Shown here: piece by piece, positions 34,830 through 47,584 of the stretch
How the letters are laid out: every line of letters begins with the position of its first letter
How positions within the stretch are numbered: the first letter of the stretch is position 1
Translations under genes and position numbers: made by a program
The notes under the pieces: model-generated
The model's database searches: none
Told to the model about the DNA's origin: nothing
The model's input: the letters and a program-made list of their open reading frames with translations, nothing else
DNA from: Desmodesmus armatus
Lineage: Eukaryota; Chlorophyta; Chlorophyceae; Sphaeropleales; Scenedesmaceae
Length of the DNA stretch: 64,000 nucleotides
Direction: 5' to 3'
Assembly (NCBI GenBank): GCA_007449985.2
Contig: VIIQ02000587.1
Span: 186,001-250,000, forward strand

Positions 34830-37800
34830 ATGTTGCAGCAGCGCCCTTTCACAAGCAGCAGGCCAACAAGGGCCGCTGCAACATCCCGCAGGGGTGCGTC
34901 GCAGGCGTTGAATTTGGCTTGCAAGATAACGCTTGTCAGTGATGCGCAGCAGCAGCGCAGACAGATGGCTGATTTACGTGCACCCTGATGTGCAGGTGTC
35001 ACAGTGAGGGCATCTGCAACCCGTGACCCCTCAAAGCGGATCGTGATCACCGGTATTGGCTGCTGCTCTGTGTTTGGCAACGATCCTGACAAGTTCTATG
35101 AGACGTGAGCAGCATGCACCCTCTGGAGCAGCACATTGGTCGCCTTTGGTGTATTATGTTCTGGCACATTGCAATTGAACCCTGCAAGCGCCTGGCAGGA
35201 CCATCCCGGTTGGTTGCAGTCTTGTTGCTGTTGCGGCAGTAGCAGGTTGCAACTGATGCCCGTCCCCATCCGCATCAATCATCTTATGCATGCGTGGCAG
35301 GATGCATGATCTTGCGTTTTTGTTTGTTTTGCAGGCTGCTGGATGGCGTCAGCGGTGTGCAGCTGATTGACCGCTTTGATGCAACCGAGTTTCCCACTCG
35401 TTTTGCAGCACAGATCAAGAACTTCAGCGATGAGGGGTGAGTTCAAGGAGCCCAAGCAGCTGTATAGCTGAAGCAACGTTGTGCCTTGACAATTTGCAGC
35501 ACCAAGCCAATGCTCAATGACTGGCATCACTGAGCAATGGCATGACAAGCAGCCTAGTTATTGGGGGCTGTATACAGCTGGCCCAGGCTTGTGTGAGGAC
35601 TGGCACTGGTCCAGGTGGCAGCTGCTGTAGCTGGCGAAGGCGTTGCAAGGTGCACTGACAGCCGCACAGTCTCGCCACCACGCCATTTCCTACGCTAAGT
35701 TGCCCTACTTGCAGCAACCCTAGTGCAGGACCAAGCTGCACGTCGCACTTGTCCCAGATCTGCTGTGCCCTCACATAAGTGAATTCACATCGCGGCATGC
35801 ACCTGTGCAGGCTCATCGACAAGAAGAACGCCCGCCGCTATGATGACTGCCTGAAGTACACCATGGTGTCAGGCAAGAAGGCTCTGGCACAGGCTGGCCT
35901 TGACAAGGAGGCCAACGCCTCAGCCTTCAGCCAGCTGGACCTCACTCGCTGCGGTGTGCTGGTGGGCAGCGGTATGGGCGGCCTCCAAGTCTTCCAGGAC
36001 GGTGAGTTAGAGGGTGTGAGGCTCTATTTGCTGAAAGCGAGTGAGCTGGAATCAAGCCAGTAGTACTGTGGCTGGGACTGAGGAGGGAGGCACCGTTGTG
36101 GGGCAACCACTGAAGTGAGGAGTTGTGCACCGTTTTGGGGCCACCACCAAAGGGAGGAAGGGGCTTGGGCTTACTTGCAGAACCTGCAGGGGGGCAGGAG
36201 GCCTCAAAGTTCCAAGCAGGCGGGTGGCAGCATAAGGAGCATTTCAGGCAATCAAGATGTTGTCACTGTGCTTGGGTTGGTGATGACTCTCGTTGCCTTC
36301 TGCACTGCTCTGCACTGCAGGTGTGAAGAACCTGGTTGAGAAGGGCTACAAGAAGATCAGCCCCTTCTTCATCCCCTATGCCATCACCAACATGGGTGGA
36401 GCCCTGCTGGCCATCGACACAGGCTTCATGGGCCCCAACTACTCCATCAGCACAGCCTGTGCCACAGCAAATTACGCGTTTGTGTCTGCAGCAAACCACA
36501 TCCGCAACGGTGACGCAGACCTGATGATTGTTGGTGGCAGCGAAGCACCTATCATCCCAGTGGGCCTAGGTGGCTTTGTGGCCTGCAGGGCTCTCAGCAC
36601 ACGCAATGATGAGCCACAGAAGGCCTCTAGGTATGCAGGGGTGTCAGGGTGGGGCATGGGGCACGGCTTTGTGTTACAGGAGGCTCTGGGCAGCAACGCA
36701 AGCAAACACAGGACGATTGAATGAAGTTGCATGAATAGCTTGTGGTTGTGGCAGCAGCACCGTGTGGCATGTGCAGATTGATGGGCTGTGTTGGCAGGCG
36801 TATTGCTGCCAGTGTGGGAGCTGACATGGAGGCTGCCTTTGTTGCACAAACCCAGCGGTTGTGTGCCCATCAGCAAAGCTAGTGATTGCTCACATGTCCA
36901 ACCTGCAAAGCATGGTACACTATCACAGGCGGAGTCGGTGACAACCGCACGGCGTCAGTTTCCTGTGGCTTGTCCTCATGCCTTCCTCCTGCTGCCTGTG
37001 TATCTCTCGCCCGCAGGCCTTGGGATGTGGACCGTGATGGCTTCGTGATGGGTGAGGGAGCTGGTGTCTTTGTGTTTGAGTCCCTGGAGCACGCCCAGAA
37101 GCGTGGTGCCAACATTATCGCCGAGTACCTGGGCGGCGCTGTCACCTGTGACGCACACCACATGACAGACCCACGTGCTGACGGTCTGGGCGTCAGCACA
37201 TGCATCCAGCTGGCAATGAAGGATGCAGGTGTTGACCGGGAGCAGGTCAACTATATCAACGCACACGCCACCAGGTAGGCACTCGCGCAGGTGTTACACA
37301 TTTGTTGTGGCAGGTTGTGTGAGTGTATGCTTGCAAGGGGACTGAGCAGGGTGGCTGAGGCAGATCTGTCCTGGCATAGCTGCAGGCAGGACTGCTTTAC
37401 TGCATGTTCAGATGGTTGGTATGGGGCTTGGGACGTGCGCTTTGAAAGAAAACAACCAATCAACGACGCCATGTGTTGCATGCAGAGGGTGCTGTTTGTT
37501 GCCGTGTGCTGCTGCCGGCCTCTGTTTTTCAGTCACACAACAATTAACAGTGTCTGTACGCTCTGTTGCTTTCAATCACTGCAGCACCCTGGTTGGTGAC
37601 ATTGCGGAGGTGAAGGCGATCAAGAAGGTGTTCACTGACACCAAGCATCTCAAGATGAATGCCACCAAGTCCCTCATCGGTCACTGCCTGGGAGCAGCAG
37701 CAGGCATTGAGGCAGTGGCAGTGGTGAAGGCTATTCAGACAGGCTGGCTGCACCCCACACTCAACCAGGACAACTTGGTAGAGGAGGTGGCAGGCATTGA

Positions 37801-38121
37801 CACTGTGCCCAACGAAAAGAAGCAGCACAAGGTAAGCGGGCCTTTCCCTGTCGGCGAGGTGATGGTGTGAAATACAGTGCTGTGCCCTAATCATTATGTT
37901 TACTGTAGCCTGACATGTGGGTGTGGTTGCGCACCACTTGCCTTGCGCCACATCTGGTCACAGAGACGATGCATGCTCTGCTGGCTGTTGCTCACTGGTG
38001 TTTTTGCGTGTCTGTGTTTGCTTGCTGCTATGCTGCCCTGCAGGTGACAGCTGGCCTTTCCAACTCCTTCGGCTTTGGCGGCCACAACTCAGCCGTCGTG
38101 TTTGCTCCCTTCGAGGCCTGA
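34830..38121 (+). CDS. KAS1: 3-oxoacyl-[acyl-carrier-protein] synthase I, chloroplast
   Basis: Eight exons: 34830-34893, 34996-35104, 35335-35436, 35811-36001, 36321-36630, 37017-37274, 37585-37831 and 38044-38121. All phases fit, 452 aa. Exon 1 gives a short basic transit peptide (MLQQRPFTSSRPTRAAATSR). The body matches plant KAS I: RIVITGIGCCSVFGND, IDRFDATEFPTRFA, GVLVGSGMGGLQVFQDG, IPYAITNMGGALLAID. Catalytic residues are Cys about 202 in SISTACATANY, His about 342 in INAHATST, and Lys 373 with His 378 in NATKSLIGHCLG. FGFGGHN is near the end. The enzyme condenses malonyl-ACP with acyl-ACP during plastid fatty-acid elongation (type II system). TGTAA at 38198-38202 may be the polyadenylation signal. 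Very confident; the first exon is chosen by phase and transit-peptide character. Confidence 0.97.
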
Positions 38122-38594
38122 CGGAGTGAATTGTGCGCTGAACCGCACAAGACGCCATGTATCGTTTCTTTATGACTGAACTGGAGGTGGCTAGACATGT
38201 AATCCCCTGTGAGCCCCGTCAGCAGCAGCAGAGACTCACACCTTCTTTGATCACCAGCATGGAGGTTCTGTACTTCAGCCCTGACAGTCAGCACACGTCC
38301 ATCAGACCTGCACCCACCCGTCATATTTCACTTCAATTCAGGAGGATACCAAACTCACCGATGCTACCGTAACGATGTGCAAATGCACACGCCATGCCGG
38401 CAGGTGCAATGAACCAATTTGACGCCCGTCACGCATCCAAGCGAATAAGTGTCAACCCAATCGCGATTCACGCAAACGCAGAGTGGCTAACCTCTGCAGC
38501 GTAGTTCTGACAGTAGATCAGGCTGTGCTGTTGTCGGAGAAGGATTGGTGGGGCTGACTGCACAGCTGGTGCCTACTGTATCAAAGGGGCATGG
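38122..38594. other. Tandem intergenic region after KAS I
   Basis: 473 bp between KAS I and the LRR-like gene. TGTAA at 38198-38202 lies 77 nt after the KAS I stop. No coding signal was seen; it should carry the promoter of the next gene. Confidence 0.5.
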
Positions 38595-40246
38595 ATGGCG
38601 AGGGGTGGCATGCAGGCATGGGCGGTGTTTCTGAAACACATGCTCATGCAGCATGATGGGCAGGACAGCACAAATTTTGAGGTGTGCTGCCGCCTGCTGG
38701 CAACAGGCTGCAGCAGCCTTCGACAGGTTGTGCACAGCACTGCGCGTGGCTGCCTGAGGGCTCATGCTCGGCGTCGGCCTGCCACACCGCCACCCACCCC
38801 TGGGGACCTGCCCTGGCAGCTGCAGACCGCTGAGCACGGGGCTCATCTTGGGGCCTGGCTGAGTCAGCACGCGCTCCTGCTGCACAGTCTGCAGCTAGAC
38901 ATTTGGCCTCAGCAGGAGGCCTCCATCGCAGCTGGTCTGATGAGGGCTGCGCAGGACTTCCGCGCCACTTCCAGCACAGCATCCCCAGCAGCGGGGCACC
39001 CAGCAGCCACAGCCAGCTGTCCTGCACCGACATGCAGTTGCTGTGCAGCTCCCTCAGCTGCAACGCCGCTGCAGCTGCAGCCGCAGCTGCCAGGACGCCC
39101 CTGTGCCCTGCCGCTGACAAGCTTCGTCTGCACCTCAGCTACCAATGGAGACCTTCTGCGTGCGCTGGCAGGCATGCTGCACTTGACGCAGCTGGAGCTG
39201 CACCTGCAGCTGCAGGAGGGTGCGGCCACAGCGCAGGAGTCCTGCGCGGCACTGGCCAGCCTCACCAGCCTGCAGGAACTCACTCTGGCGGGCTCCTGGT
39301 GCAGTAAGAGCTTCTTCCCTGTGCTGGGCCCAGCACTGCAGCACCTGACGCAGCTGACTCAGCTGCAGCTGCCAAAGTGCTGCTGGAAGCAGCTGGCATA
39401 CGGCTGCTGCCACCGTCCCTCAAGAAGCTGGCTGTGTGCTGCCATGGCGAGCCCTTGCACCTGCAGTGCCTCACAAAGCTGCAGAGCTTGGACCTGGGGC
39501 AGGCGCTGCAGGCCGGGGAGACCCTCCCATCATCACTCACAGGGCTGAGGGTAGGGCGCTGCGACAGCGTGGATCCGCTGCTACAGCGCCCGCACCTGCG
39601 CCGCCTGTGTGTGGATTCCTGCCTGGCCCCAGAGCAGCTGCACCAGCTTGCCGACCTGTCAGCCGCTAGTGCAGGAGGGGAGGGCCTGGAGAGCCTCGAG
39701 GTCAGCTACTTCTGCTGCACACAGGGCAATGCATGCGACCATGGGCAGCTGGCCTCAGCTGCGGGCCTCCTGCAGCGGGTGCCACTGAAACGGCTCAAAG
39801 TGCTGGGTCAGTGGGGTTGTGGCCGCCTGCCAGCGGGTGTCGTGGAGCAGCTGGGTGGGATGACTCAGCTGACAGCCCTGTCGCTGCAGGACCTCATTGT
39901 GGAGGTGACGCCGCAGCAGCTGGGGCGTCAGCTGCAGAGGATGCCGGACCTGCAGCACGTGGAGCTGCGGTGCTTGCAGTGGCATCCTCGGCATGCAGGG
40001 GAGGGTCCAGCAGAGGGTGCTGAGGAGGCCGGTGGGGTGGAGGGCCTTGCACGGGTACTTTGCGGCCTTACCAGCCTCAGGGAGGTGCTTTGGTTGGGCA
40101 TGAAAGGGGAGGAGGCTGCGGCTGCCGCTGCACAACTGCAGGCAGCTACGCAGCTCACACGGTTGAATCTGGGTGACCCCGGCATTGAGGGGCTTGCACT
40201 GTGCCTTGAGGGGGCCTGCACACTGCAAGCCACCAGGCACATTTGA
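38595..40246 (+). CDS. Leucine-rich-repeat-like protein, uncharacterised, with a one-base frame break
   Basis: An intron-poor reading starts at ATG 38595 (MARGGMQAWAVFLKHML). It contains repeated LRR-like units such as LTQLELHLQLQEG, LTSLQELTLAG, LTQLTQLQLPK, LTKLQSLDLGQ, LPSSLTGLRVGRC, MTQLTALSLQDL, MPDLQHVELRCLQ and LTSLREVLWLGM. The early part (about residues 30-110) resembles algal F-box/LRR-type proteins (LLATGCSSLRQVVHSTARGC, LLLHSLQLDIWPQQE), but no F-box can be defined. The frame changes near 39375, between LQLPK and VLLEAAGIRLLPPSLKKL, with no intron signal; one missing base would restore it. About 549 aa if joined. Residues about 130-170 are low-complexity Ala/Pro/Gln/Cys and may themselves contain errors. 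Probably a protein-interaction scaffold; function unknown. Confidence 0.6.
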
Positions 40247-43200
40247 AACGTGGTTGAGTGCTTGGGAATGGCAGGGCTTTTGGTGAGTTTTGTGTGCTTT
40301 GGTGTGGCTGTTGTGTGCTTTGGTTTGGCTGCAAATGCTGGTGCTGTTACCTGTTATGTGCTCTCACCACCACTGGTAGGGCAAATTGCCTTGCAGTTGA
40401 CCTGTCGTGTTTGAGTTGCTGTGCAGTTGCGACAGGACTGCAGTCAGCAGTGTGTTGGCAGGAACCGCATGTTACAGGTTTGAGGTTGCAAGGCCAATGT
40501 TGGTCTCATTGTCTTGGAGGTTTTTGACGGGTTTGGACAAGCGCGAGCCTTGTCACTGCATATGGTTTAGTCTTGATATGTCAATCCTGCCTTGGCACAG
40601 GGAATCTGAGCCGGAGAACTGTTGAGCGTACACTTTGATGGTGGAAAGCTTTTTCAGTGACCGGTTGGTGACCGGTGTTGCATCAATCTTGTGTCAATTG
40701 TCTTGTGTCAATTGTGTGCCGGTGTGCACAGCTGCTGCGGCAGCCACTTTTTGAGGGCCCCTGCGGCACATCCTTCTATTGTTAGGCGAGGGGAATTGCG
40801 AAGCAGTGAGGTAAATTGTGTTTGTAAAGTGCCCGCTGCTGAAGATGGACAGCTTGTGGGGGCCTGGATTTGTTCAGCCAATGTTGCTGGTTGTCGCCCG
40901 CAGTTTGGGCGTGTTGGTACCAGTGCTTCACAAGCGGGACAACCCTGTGCACCCCAGGTGCTTTCAAAGCAGCCGGTGCTGCCATCATGCAGTGCGCATC
41001 AAGTCGAGAGGAGTGCAGTGGGTGTTGTGGTAGCTTGCATGGCCATGTTGCATGCATACATGGACCAGCCAGGTTTCGCATCAATAGTTGTCCCAAAGTG
41101 AGCACGTGAGGATCCTGCTTCCCCGCTGGAGCCTCCTAACAGAGATTTCCTGGAGCCTCCTAACAGAGAATGCAAGGCGCACGCCGGGGTCTGGGTGGGA
41201 TTGGGCTGCGGCAGGGTGAAATACTCTGCGTGTTGGCAATGCTTTACCTGCCGGATCAAATGATGTTTCGTTCGTGGGTGCCACTCAATGAGCTGCCATA
41301 TGACGCTCATGCTGTCAGCACTGGCAAGTTGCTGATTGCTTTGCTGATACGCAGCTGTTGATGGCACAGTGTAGGCATGCTGAAGGGTGCTGTTACCTGG
41401 ATTGCAAATGAGCTTCATGTGTGTGCTGGTTCAGTCACGTGAGTGCAGCAGGGACATCAGTCTGCTTGATCCTGTTTGTTTTGAGCCACTACTGCCAACA
41501 CAACACGTGTTTTGGGCTAATGTAGGTTTGCTGTGCTCGCTGCAGCCTGTTAACAGGTTGCGCGCGTGGATTGTGGTGTTCACCACCTGGCTTGAATTGT
41601 GGGCCTGCCAGACTGGGGATGTGACTGTGATGGCTGACTACAGAATGTGCATTGGGTGAGCTTTTTCAGTGCATTCTGGTGTGGTTTTCCGGTTACTGCC
41701 AGCGCAATCGTTGCATTGTGTGGCCAAGGTTACCATTGCAGAAGGACAAGCCTTTCTAGTCTGCTTCTTGTTTGCCGACCAGCAATGCCACTGGCTTCAA
41801 TGCTGTGATTGGTGGTTACCATTACCTTAGCCCTCGAGCATGCATGTGATGAGCCGTCCTCCAAGGATGCGAGGCAATGGGAGGGATCCTATGGCGTTAC
41901 AATACAAAAACGGTGTATCGAACTCTTTTTTTTGGTGGTCAAGACAGCCTAGTCCAAGGCAACCTTGGACAACATGTGGTCGTGATCATGTAAATTCGCC
42001 GTTGTTAACCCCCGCCGCTTGTGCTTGCAGCTGCTGTTGCACCGGCTGAGTGGGGTATCTGCACTGGAGTGCGAGGTGGAAGTCCTCACGTAGTCCGCAA
42101 TCGGTGCAATGTGTGCTCTGAAATGTGCGCGGGGCTTCCCGGCAGCATGGATGTTGCCCTTGCTTGGTGTGCCGTGTTGTTTCCACGAGAGATGCTGGTA
42201 CTGACTGCACTGCATTGCACGACTTTAGATGCTTGCTACCAGCAACCATGGTATGGTGTCCTTCATAGTATGGTGCTCCTTGCCAGGTTGTGTAAGTGCC
42301 GTACTTATGACATCCCACTAGCAGGACAGGCAGTGCAAAGGGTTTGCTGCAACAACATGCTGTGCACACGTCAAATCAATTGATATGAGTGGCCCCGGAT
42401 ATGTGCAATTTCAATCAACACACCCAGCAGTCATCCCTAGACACTCAGCAAGGTATTTCAGTGTTTGAGGGGGAGTACTGCTCGGCATCATACAGCACAG
42501 CAGCAACAGCCATCATGTTCCACTTCGCCAGCAGTTGTGACCAAGTGCTGACGGAAGAATTGGGTTCTTGCAACCCTGATTGAGGCTTGGGCTAGCCGTG
42601 CGGTATACATTGGCTGCTCCCAACTGCACACTGCACACATTTAGCTGCAGCTCAAGCAGTCCAGGTAGCAGGGCAGCTCCTGCTGTGACTGTGGGACCTT
42701 GCAACCTTGTCAGCTGCTGTCCACACTGGGAGCCTCCGATGGAGCCTCAAAATGGCAGTTGAGTCCACTCCACAACGCACCCTGTGTGGGATACGGGCAG
42801 ATCAACCGGTTCGTTTGCTCCTGTTGCTGCAGCATGCAATTCCTGCTGACCAAGCAGCAGCTGGCCAACCTATATAGGTTGGCCCACATATATGTGGGCA
42901 CCCACCCTTTCCTGCAACTAGAGCTTGAGCATATGCATGTGGCACTGACATGCGGCCTTGCAGGCACGAATAAAAGAAGCGCCCAACGTCGAGTTTAGAT
43001 GAGGCTCCAGTTGTCGGTCACGTCTGCAGGTCACGTTTGGCAGAGTAGCGCGCATTCGACTGCATTTCAACACGTCACTGTCTCGACCATCGCTGCTACC
43101 CAGGGATGGATGCTTACAAAAAACCGTCTTAAGCGCGCTACTTAAGCATTGTTCACAGCGCAATGACACAAGCGTCTGGCGAGTGCTACAGCCACAGCTG

Positions 43201-43336
43201 GACAGCTGTAGCACAGCAGGTGACCATACATTGGCTGGTTGCCGAGAAGTTTATTGTTTGTTTGTGCCCGTACGTCATCACAAATCCTGCACGAGTGACG
43301 TTTGCCCTGTGCTTTCAAAGGTTGCTGAATCTGACC
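40247..43336. other. 3.1 kb T/G-rich flank, no convincing gene
   Basis: The plus strand from 40.25 to about 42.3 kb is strongly T/G-rich, like the 3' flanks of other plus-strand genes here. A 19-nt motif TGGAGCCTCCTAACAGAGA occurs twice in tandem (about 41129-41168). Two overlapping perfect palindromes lie at 42863-42899. No exon chain with domain content was found. Confidence 0.45.
42863..42899. repeat. Two overlapping perfect palindromes (22 bp and 18 bp)
   Basis: GGCCAACCTATATAGGTTGG plus CC (42863-42884) and GCCCACATATATGTGGGC (42882-42899) are each perfectly self-complementary and share three bases. Both have an ATAT core. They may form hairpins or bind dimeric proteins; no function is shown. 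Confidence 0.8.
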
Positions 43337-44734
43337 ATGCCACCTGTCGAGGTGCTGTTGTCACCCATGCCATTGGGCGCACGAATGCAATTGATGCGAT
43401 GGCATGAGCCTGACATAAGGTATGTACGAGTTCGTGTGTGTGTGCACCCTCAGCTGCCACTGCAACAGCTGTGTTGCGTGCAGAGGTGGCTCCATGCAGT
43501 GTATCTGCTATGGCAGGGCCAGAATCACCTCTTGGCACATTGGGCCGCGCAACTGTGCATATGAAGCAGCTTGTATTGTTGAATTTGCAGGGAGTGTGAG
43601 GACCATGCTGAAGTCTGCTGTGCAGGAAGGCTGGTCCTGTCACCCTGCAGCAGCCCGACACCCAACATCCTCCAAGAAGCAGATCCATCCTGCAGCATCT
43701 GTCACAGTGCGCAACACACAGCTTGCACCAATGCCTCGCAGACACTGAGAGCCAGCATTGTGGTCCCCAGTGCCCAATCTCACAACACTGTCACCGTTAG
43801 GGCAGGGTCACAACACATCATGCATCGAATGAAACTGGTTGAGATACTTGCTTGATCAAACAGCAGGACGGACCGCCTTCAGGGGCGTATTTGCACCTGC
43901 TACCATACCAGGCTGCCGTTCACCACACTGCAAACAAGCAACCGCCCCTTGAGTGCCCCTCAGTGAACTACTGGGCCGGGCACAATCCGATGACAAAACT
44001 CTGGCAGCTGTTGACAAGCACATTGTTCCTGGGCTGTGCTCACATACTGCAGGCATGCGTCCAAGTGCAGCAGCAGCTGCTGCTAGCAGGGTGGTGATGG
44101 GCAGGCGCAGTCCTGTGCGGGAGGCATTGCAAGACTGCTGGGAGGATGCTGCCAGGTGCGCAGTGTGTCATGGTCGTCTTGATGCTGACCAGCCAGCCGG
44201 CAACATCCTGGTTGGGTGCTGGGCTTGATTCTGCCTGCCTTTGGTGGGGTGAGTGCCGCACTTGGCAAGCCGCGACAATACAGATGGATTGGGGCCAATA
44301 CAGATGGATTCGGGCCACGCGGCCTGAGTTGTTTGCCGCCCAGCTCGGTGCCGTCGCTGTTGTACGCTGGCCGCAACAGCAGCAGGAGTGTCCCATAGTG
44401 CCCTCAGAAGTCACCTGTGGTTTTGTTGGTCAGCCTGAGTAGGTGCCGTGGTACATGAACCTGTGTGGGGTTTTGTGTGAGACGGTCTTGTTGCTTTTTG
44501 GGTGACGAGATGGCCCGTGTGATGCCAGTGGTGAGGCTATGTGTGCTAGCAGTACAACCGGTGTGGACAAATGTGTTGAAGCAGGTTTTTGGCTTGCAAG
44601 TGCAGCGTGTTGCTTTGCAGATTTGCAGGTCTCCAGGTGGCTTTGTTTTGCTCTGTGGCCCTTGCTTGTGGATTATGCCCTATGAGCCTAGTTTGGCTCC
44701 AGAAAGGGCGGTCAGGCGTGGCCCTGACCCAGTT

Positions 44735-44776
<42 letters not shown>

Positions 44777-45151
44777 GATTGGCACTCAATGCAGAGTAAT
44801 GCTGTGTCTGTCATATGTCACTGGTGCAGGTCTCTGAACGCTGAACCGCAGCAGCAGGAGGAGCTGGATGAGGATCAGCAACTGCAGGCCCTACTGGCAC
44901 GGAGGCACCACCAACGGCGCCAGCAGCAGTACCACACCAAGACGTTGCCTCACAGGGGTCAGATGCTCAGCTGCGGCTGCACAAACTGCAGTAGCATCAC
45001 CAGCAGCAGTAAAACAGCCGAACTGCAGCGCCTGCTACGAGAGCTTGAAGGGGTGTGCACAAATTTTGTTGCGTTACAAGCGTGTGAAGCTGCAGCTGGT
45101 CAACAAATTCATCCAGCTGAAGGCAGCAGCAAGCCACCTTGGAGGCCTTGA
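43337..45151 (+). CDS. Tentative small multi-exon gene, unknown
   Basis: Four segments with good splice borders and compatible phases can be joined: 43337-43419, 43591-43706, 44053-44155 and 44830-45151, about 207 aa. The product would begin MPPVEVLLSPMPLGARMQLM, contain Cys-rich ECEDHAEVCC and DPSCSICHS, then SRVVMGRRSPVREALQDCWE, a Gln/Arg-rich acidic-basic stretch (ELDEDQQLQALLARRHHQRR) and ELQRLLRELEG. No family is recognised. The last two exons look more gene-like than the first two; the real gene may start at ATG 44055. A (TAG)14 microsatellite sits in the last intron. It could instead be chance open sequence. Confidence 0.25.
44735..44776 (+). repeat. (TAG)14 microsatellite
   Basis: A perfect 42-nt run of TAG, flanked by AGTT and GATTGG. 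It lies in the proposed last intron of the tentative 43-45 kb gene. Confidence 0.97.
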
Positions 45152-45279
45152 TTGCTTTGTCTTCCAGGCAGTTGTGTGATGTTATGCCCAGTACAATGCA
45201 GCAGGTACATTCTTCAACCAACAGTGGCAACCAGAGCAACGTTTTCAACCATTTCCAAACACTCTTGAACGTTATCAAG

Positions 45280-46365
45280 ATGATCTCGATACAGCCTCAC
45301 TCTAATGCCCTCGCAAAGAATGGGAGGATCCAAAGCAGATCACATGCCACACTCGTTGCACGGCATGCAAGGCGCATTCAGAACTTCAAATGCTCTGCTA
45401 CAAGCGCAAATGCCATCATAGACAGCGCACCTGTCAGCCGGAGAGCTGGCTTGCTTGCAGCTGCAGGGGGGGTGCTACTGCTGTCAGCTGCAGGTAGGGT
45501 GCACTCACCTGTGACTGGGCAAGTGCATAGTGCCAAGAGATCCGCGCAAAGCTGGGGACATATATGTTTCGAAACCAGAGTGCCAACCACGGCAGCAATG
45601 CCTGCTTCAGGCCTTGCCTAACAGCACTGTTGGCCTGGGACAGCTTCTCAGCATAGACTGCAAGCCGGCCGATTCCCTTCCTGTCACTCATTCTGGCTTG
45701 TGCAGGACCCAGTAAAGCTGAGTCACAGTTAGAAGTGGTGGCTGATGAAGCTGGCACCGGGCAGCATCCTGTCCGACAGGGCGACTTGGTACTGATGCAC
45801 TACACAGGTGGGCAGCAGTCGTTGCACCCATGCCTGTATCAGCACAACCTGTATCATCAGCAGATGCCAGCGTGAAATTCAACACACATACGACACCCAT
45901 GCTGCATCCACAACCCTCTGAAACATTCAGATCTGTCCAGACATCGCACTTCCTGCTGCAGCACTGACCCTGCCCCTTCTCGGCATGTTGTGTATGTGCC
46001 CAGGCAGTCTGGAGGATGGCAGTGTATTTGACTCCACCCGTGGTGACACCCTCAAGTACAGGGATGGCGGTTTTGGTGTGTACAGGCCCGTGGTGATCCG
46101 TCTCAGCGGCTACCCCCAGCCAGGCATATGTGTCGGCCTGCAGGAGGCACTACTGGGCATGAAGATCGGGGGCCGCAGGACTGTGAAGGTCCCCCCAGCA
46201 CTAGGCTTTGGTGACAAGGTGGCACTAGCCCCATATGGCATCGTGCCCAGTGGATCAACTGTCACGTATGACATCGAGCTTCTGCGGGTGTCCAGTGTGG
46301 GGCCTGATCTGTTGATGAAGGTGGGTTCTGCGGACTACCTGGGCAGTACTGCTGCTAGTGCTTAG
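45280..46365 (+). CDS. FKBP-type peptidyl-prolyl isomerase, thylakoid lumen
   Basis: Three exons: 45280-45493, 45706-45807 and 46004-46365, phases consistent, 225 aa. The N-terminus is a bipartite targeting signal: a basic stromal part (MISIQPHSNALAKNGRIQSR), then a twin-arginine lumenal signal (VSRRAGLLAAAGGVLLLSAA). The FKBP domain follows: VRQGDLVLMHYTGSLEDGSV, FDSTRGD, GICVGLQEALLGMKIGGRRT, VKVPPALGFGD, GIVPSGSTVTYDIELL. This fits the many lumenal FKBPs of plants and algae, imported by the Tat pathway and acting in thylakoid protein folding or assembly. Some catalytic aromatic positions appear altered, as is common in lumenal members, so isomerase activity may be low. Which FKBP16/17/18 type cannot be decided. 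TGTAA at 46494-46498, 129 nt after the stop. Convergent with CFAP97. Confidence 0.9.
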
Positions 46366-47584
46366 ATGCTGTGGGTCCAGGGGCAGGTGGTGTGCTTGGA
46401 CATGTCAGGGGCAGCTAGCAAGGGTGACTGTAGCTTGCGGGCCAATGAGTCACTACAAAAGAAACGGGTGTGGGGTTGTGATTCAGATGGCGTTGTAAGT
46501 ACAGATGCATGCCGCCCACTCTTGCTGACAACCAACCCCTAAGCATGTCTGCTGAAGATTGGGGCATCGTTTTCAAGGCACCCAGGTGTTTCTAATGCTA
46601 GCTGTGTTGCACTGACGCCTTGTCTCCCCATCATGCCGTTGCTGTTGGCTGCTGCAGGGCATCAGCAGGTGCGGTGCTGGTGGTGCAGGCGCAGCAGCAG
46701 ATGGTTGCAGGGACATCCAACCAGCAGAGTTCTTCTGACAGAGCATGCGGTGATATTCCCTTGTTGACAGCTGGCAGTGTTCTGATGCAGAGCTGCTGCA
46801 GGTTAAGATCTGAAAGCACTGACACACAGCACAGACTTTGGCTGCAGCTTGGGAGTAGTGAGGCAGCTGGCCACAGCAGAGGCTCTCTAGGGCCTTCCCA
46901 TATTTCTGAAACGCCGAGCAGTCACAGCAGGTGCACGATGCTGGCAGCTGCGTTGAGTGCTCACTTAGCTGCAGCAACACCTGGCAGTGCCTGCTGCTTT
47001 GGGCTGGGAGAGCGCAACACACCGGTGACTGGCTTTACAAGGCGCTTGCAAGGTTGCAGTGGTAGTGTAGTGTGGCTTTGTCAGGGTTGTGTGTCGCAAG
47101 GCCACTGTAGCCTTTGGCAGTCTGCGCCAACAGAGACTGCTGTTTGCCACCTTGGCTGTCAATGTAAAGTGAAACCTCAACTGCTGCTGACCCTGCGACT
47201 TGCCCTAAATTCAGTTGCATTCCACAGTGTGTGCGGATGAATGCCAGTACAGTGGACCCCGTAAGCCGTATATGAGCAGATGCCTCCTAGGCCAGCCGTG
47301 TTCCCGGCGCACTTCTGTACTGCACTTCGGTACCACTTCTGTTTGAGACCTGTTACACACTCCACACAACACACACGGACACCACCCCACACCAAGCAGC
47401 CTTTGCAGTCTTGTTGCTCATGAGACAATCCATTCCTCTGTGCCTGCACCACTATCAGACAGGCAGTGCCATCTGAGTTGGTCTGATCCCGCTGTGTGGC
47501 TCTGCTGCTCGGCGGTCACAAAAGCCTGCACACCTGCTGCCCCACACACAGCCTCCGCTGTCGTTGGATCAACGCCAATCTGAA
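46366..47584. other. Convergent intergenic region FKBP/CFAP97
   Basis: 1.2 kb between two stop codons on opposite strands. TGTAA at 46494-46498 fits the FKBP 3' end. Nothing coding is supported. Confidence 0.5.
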
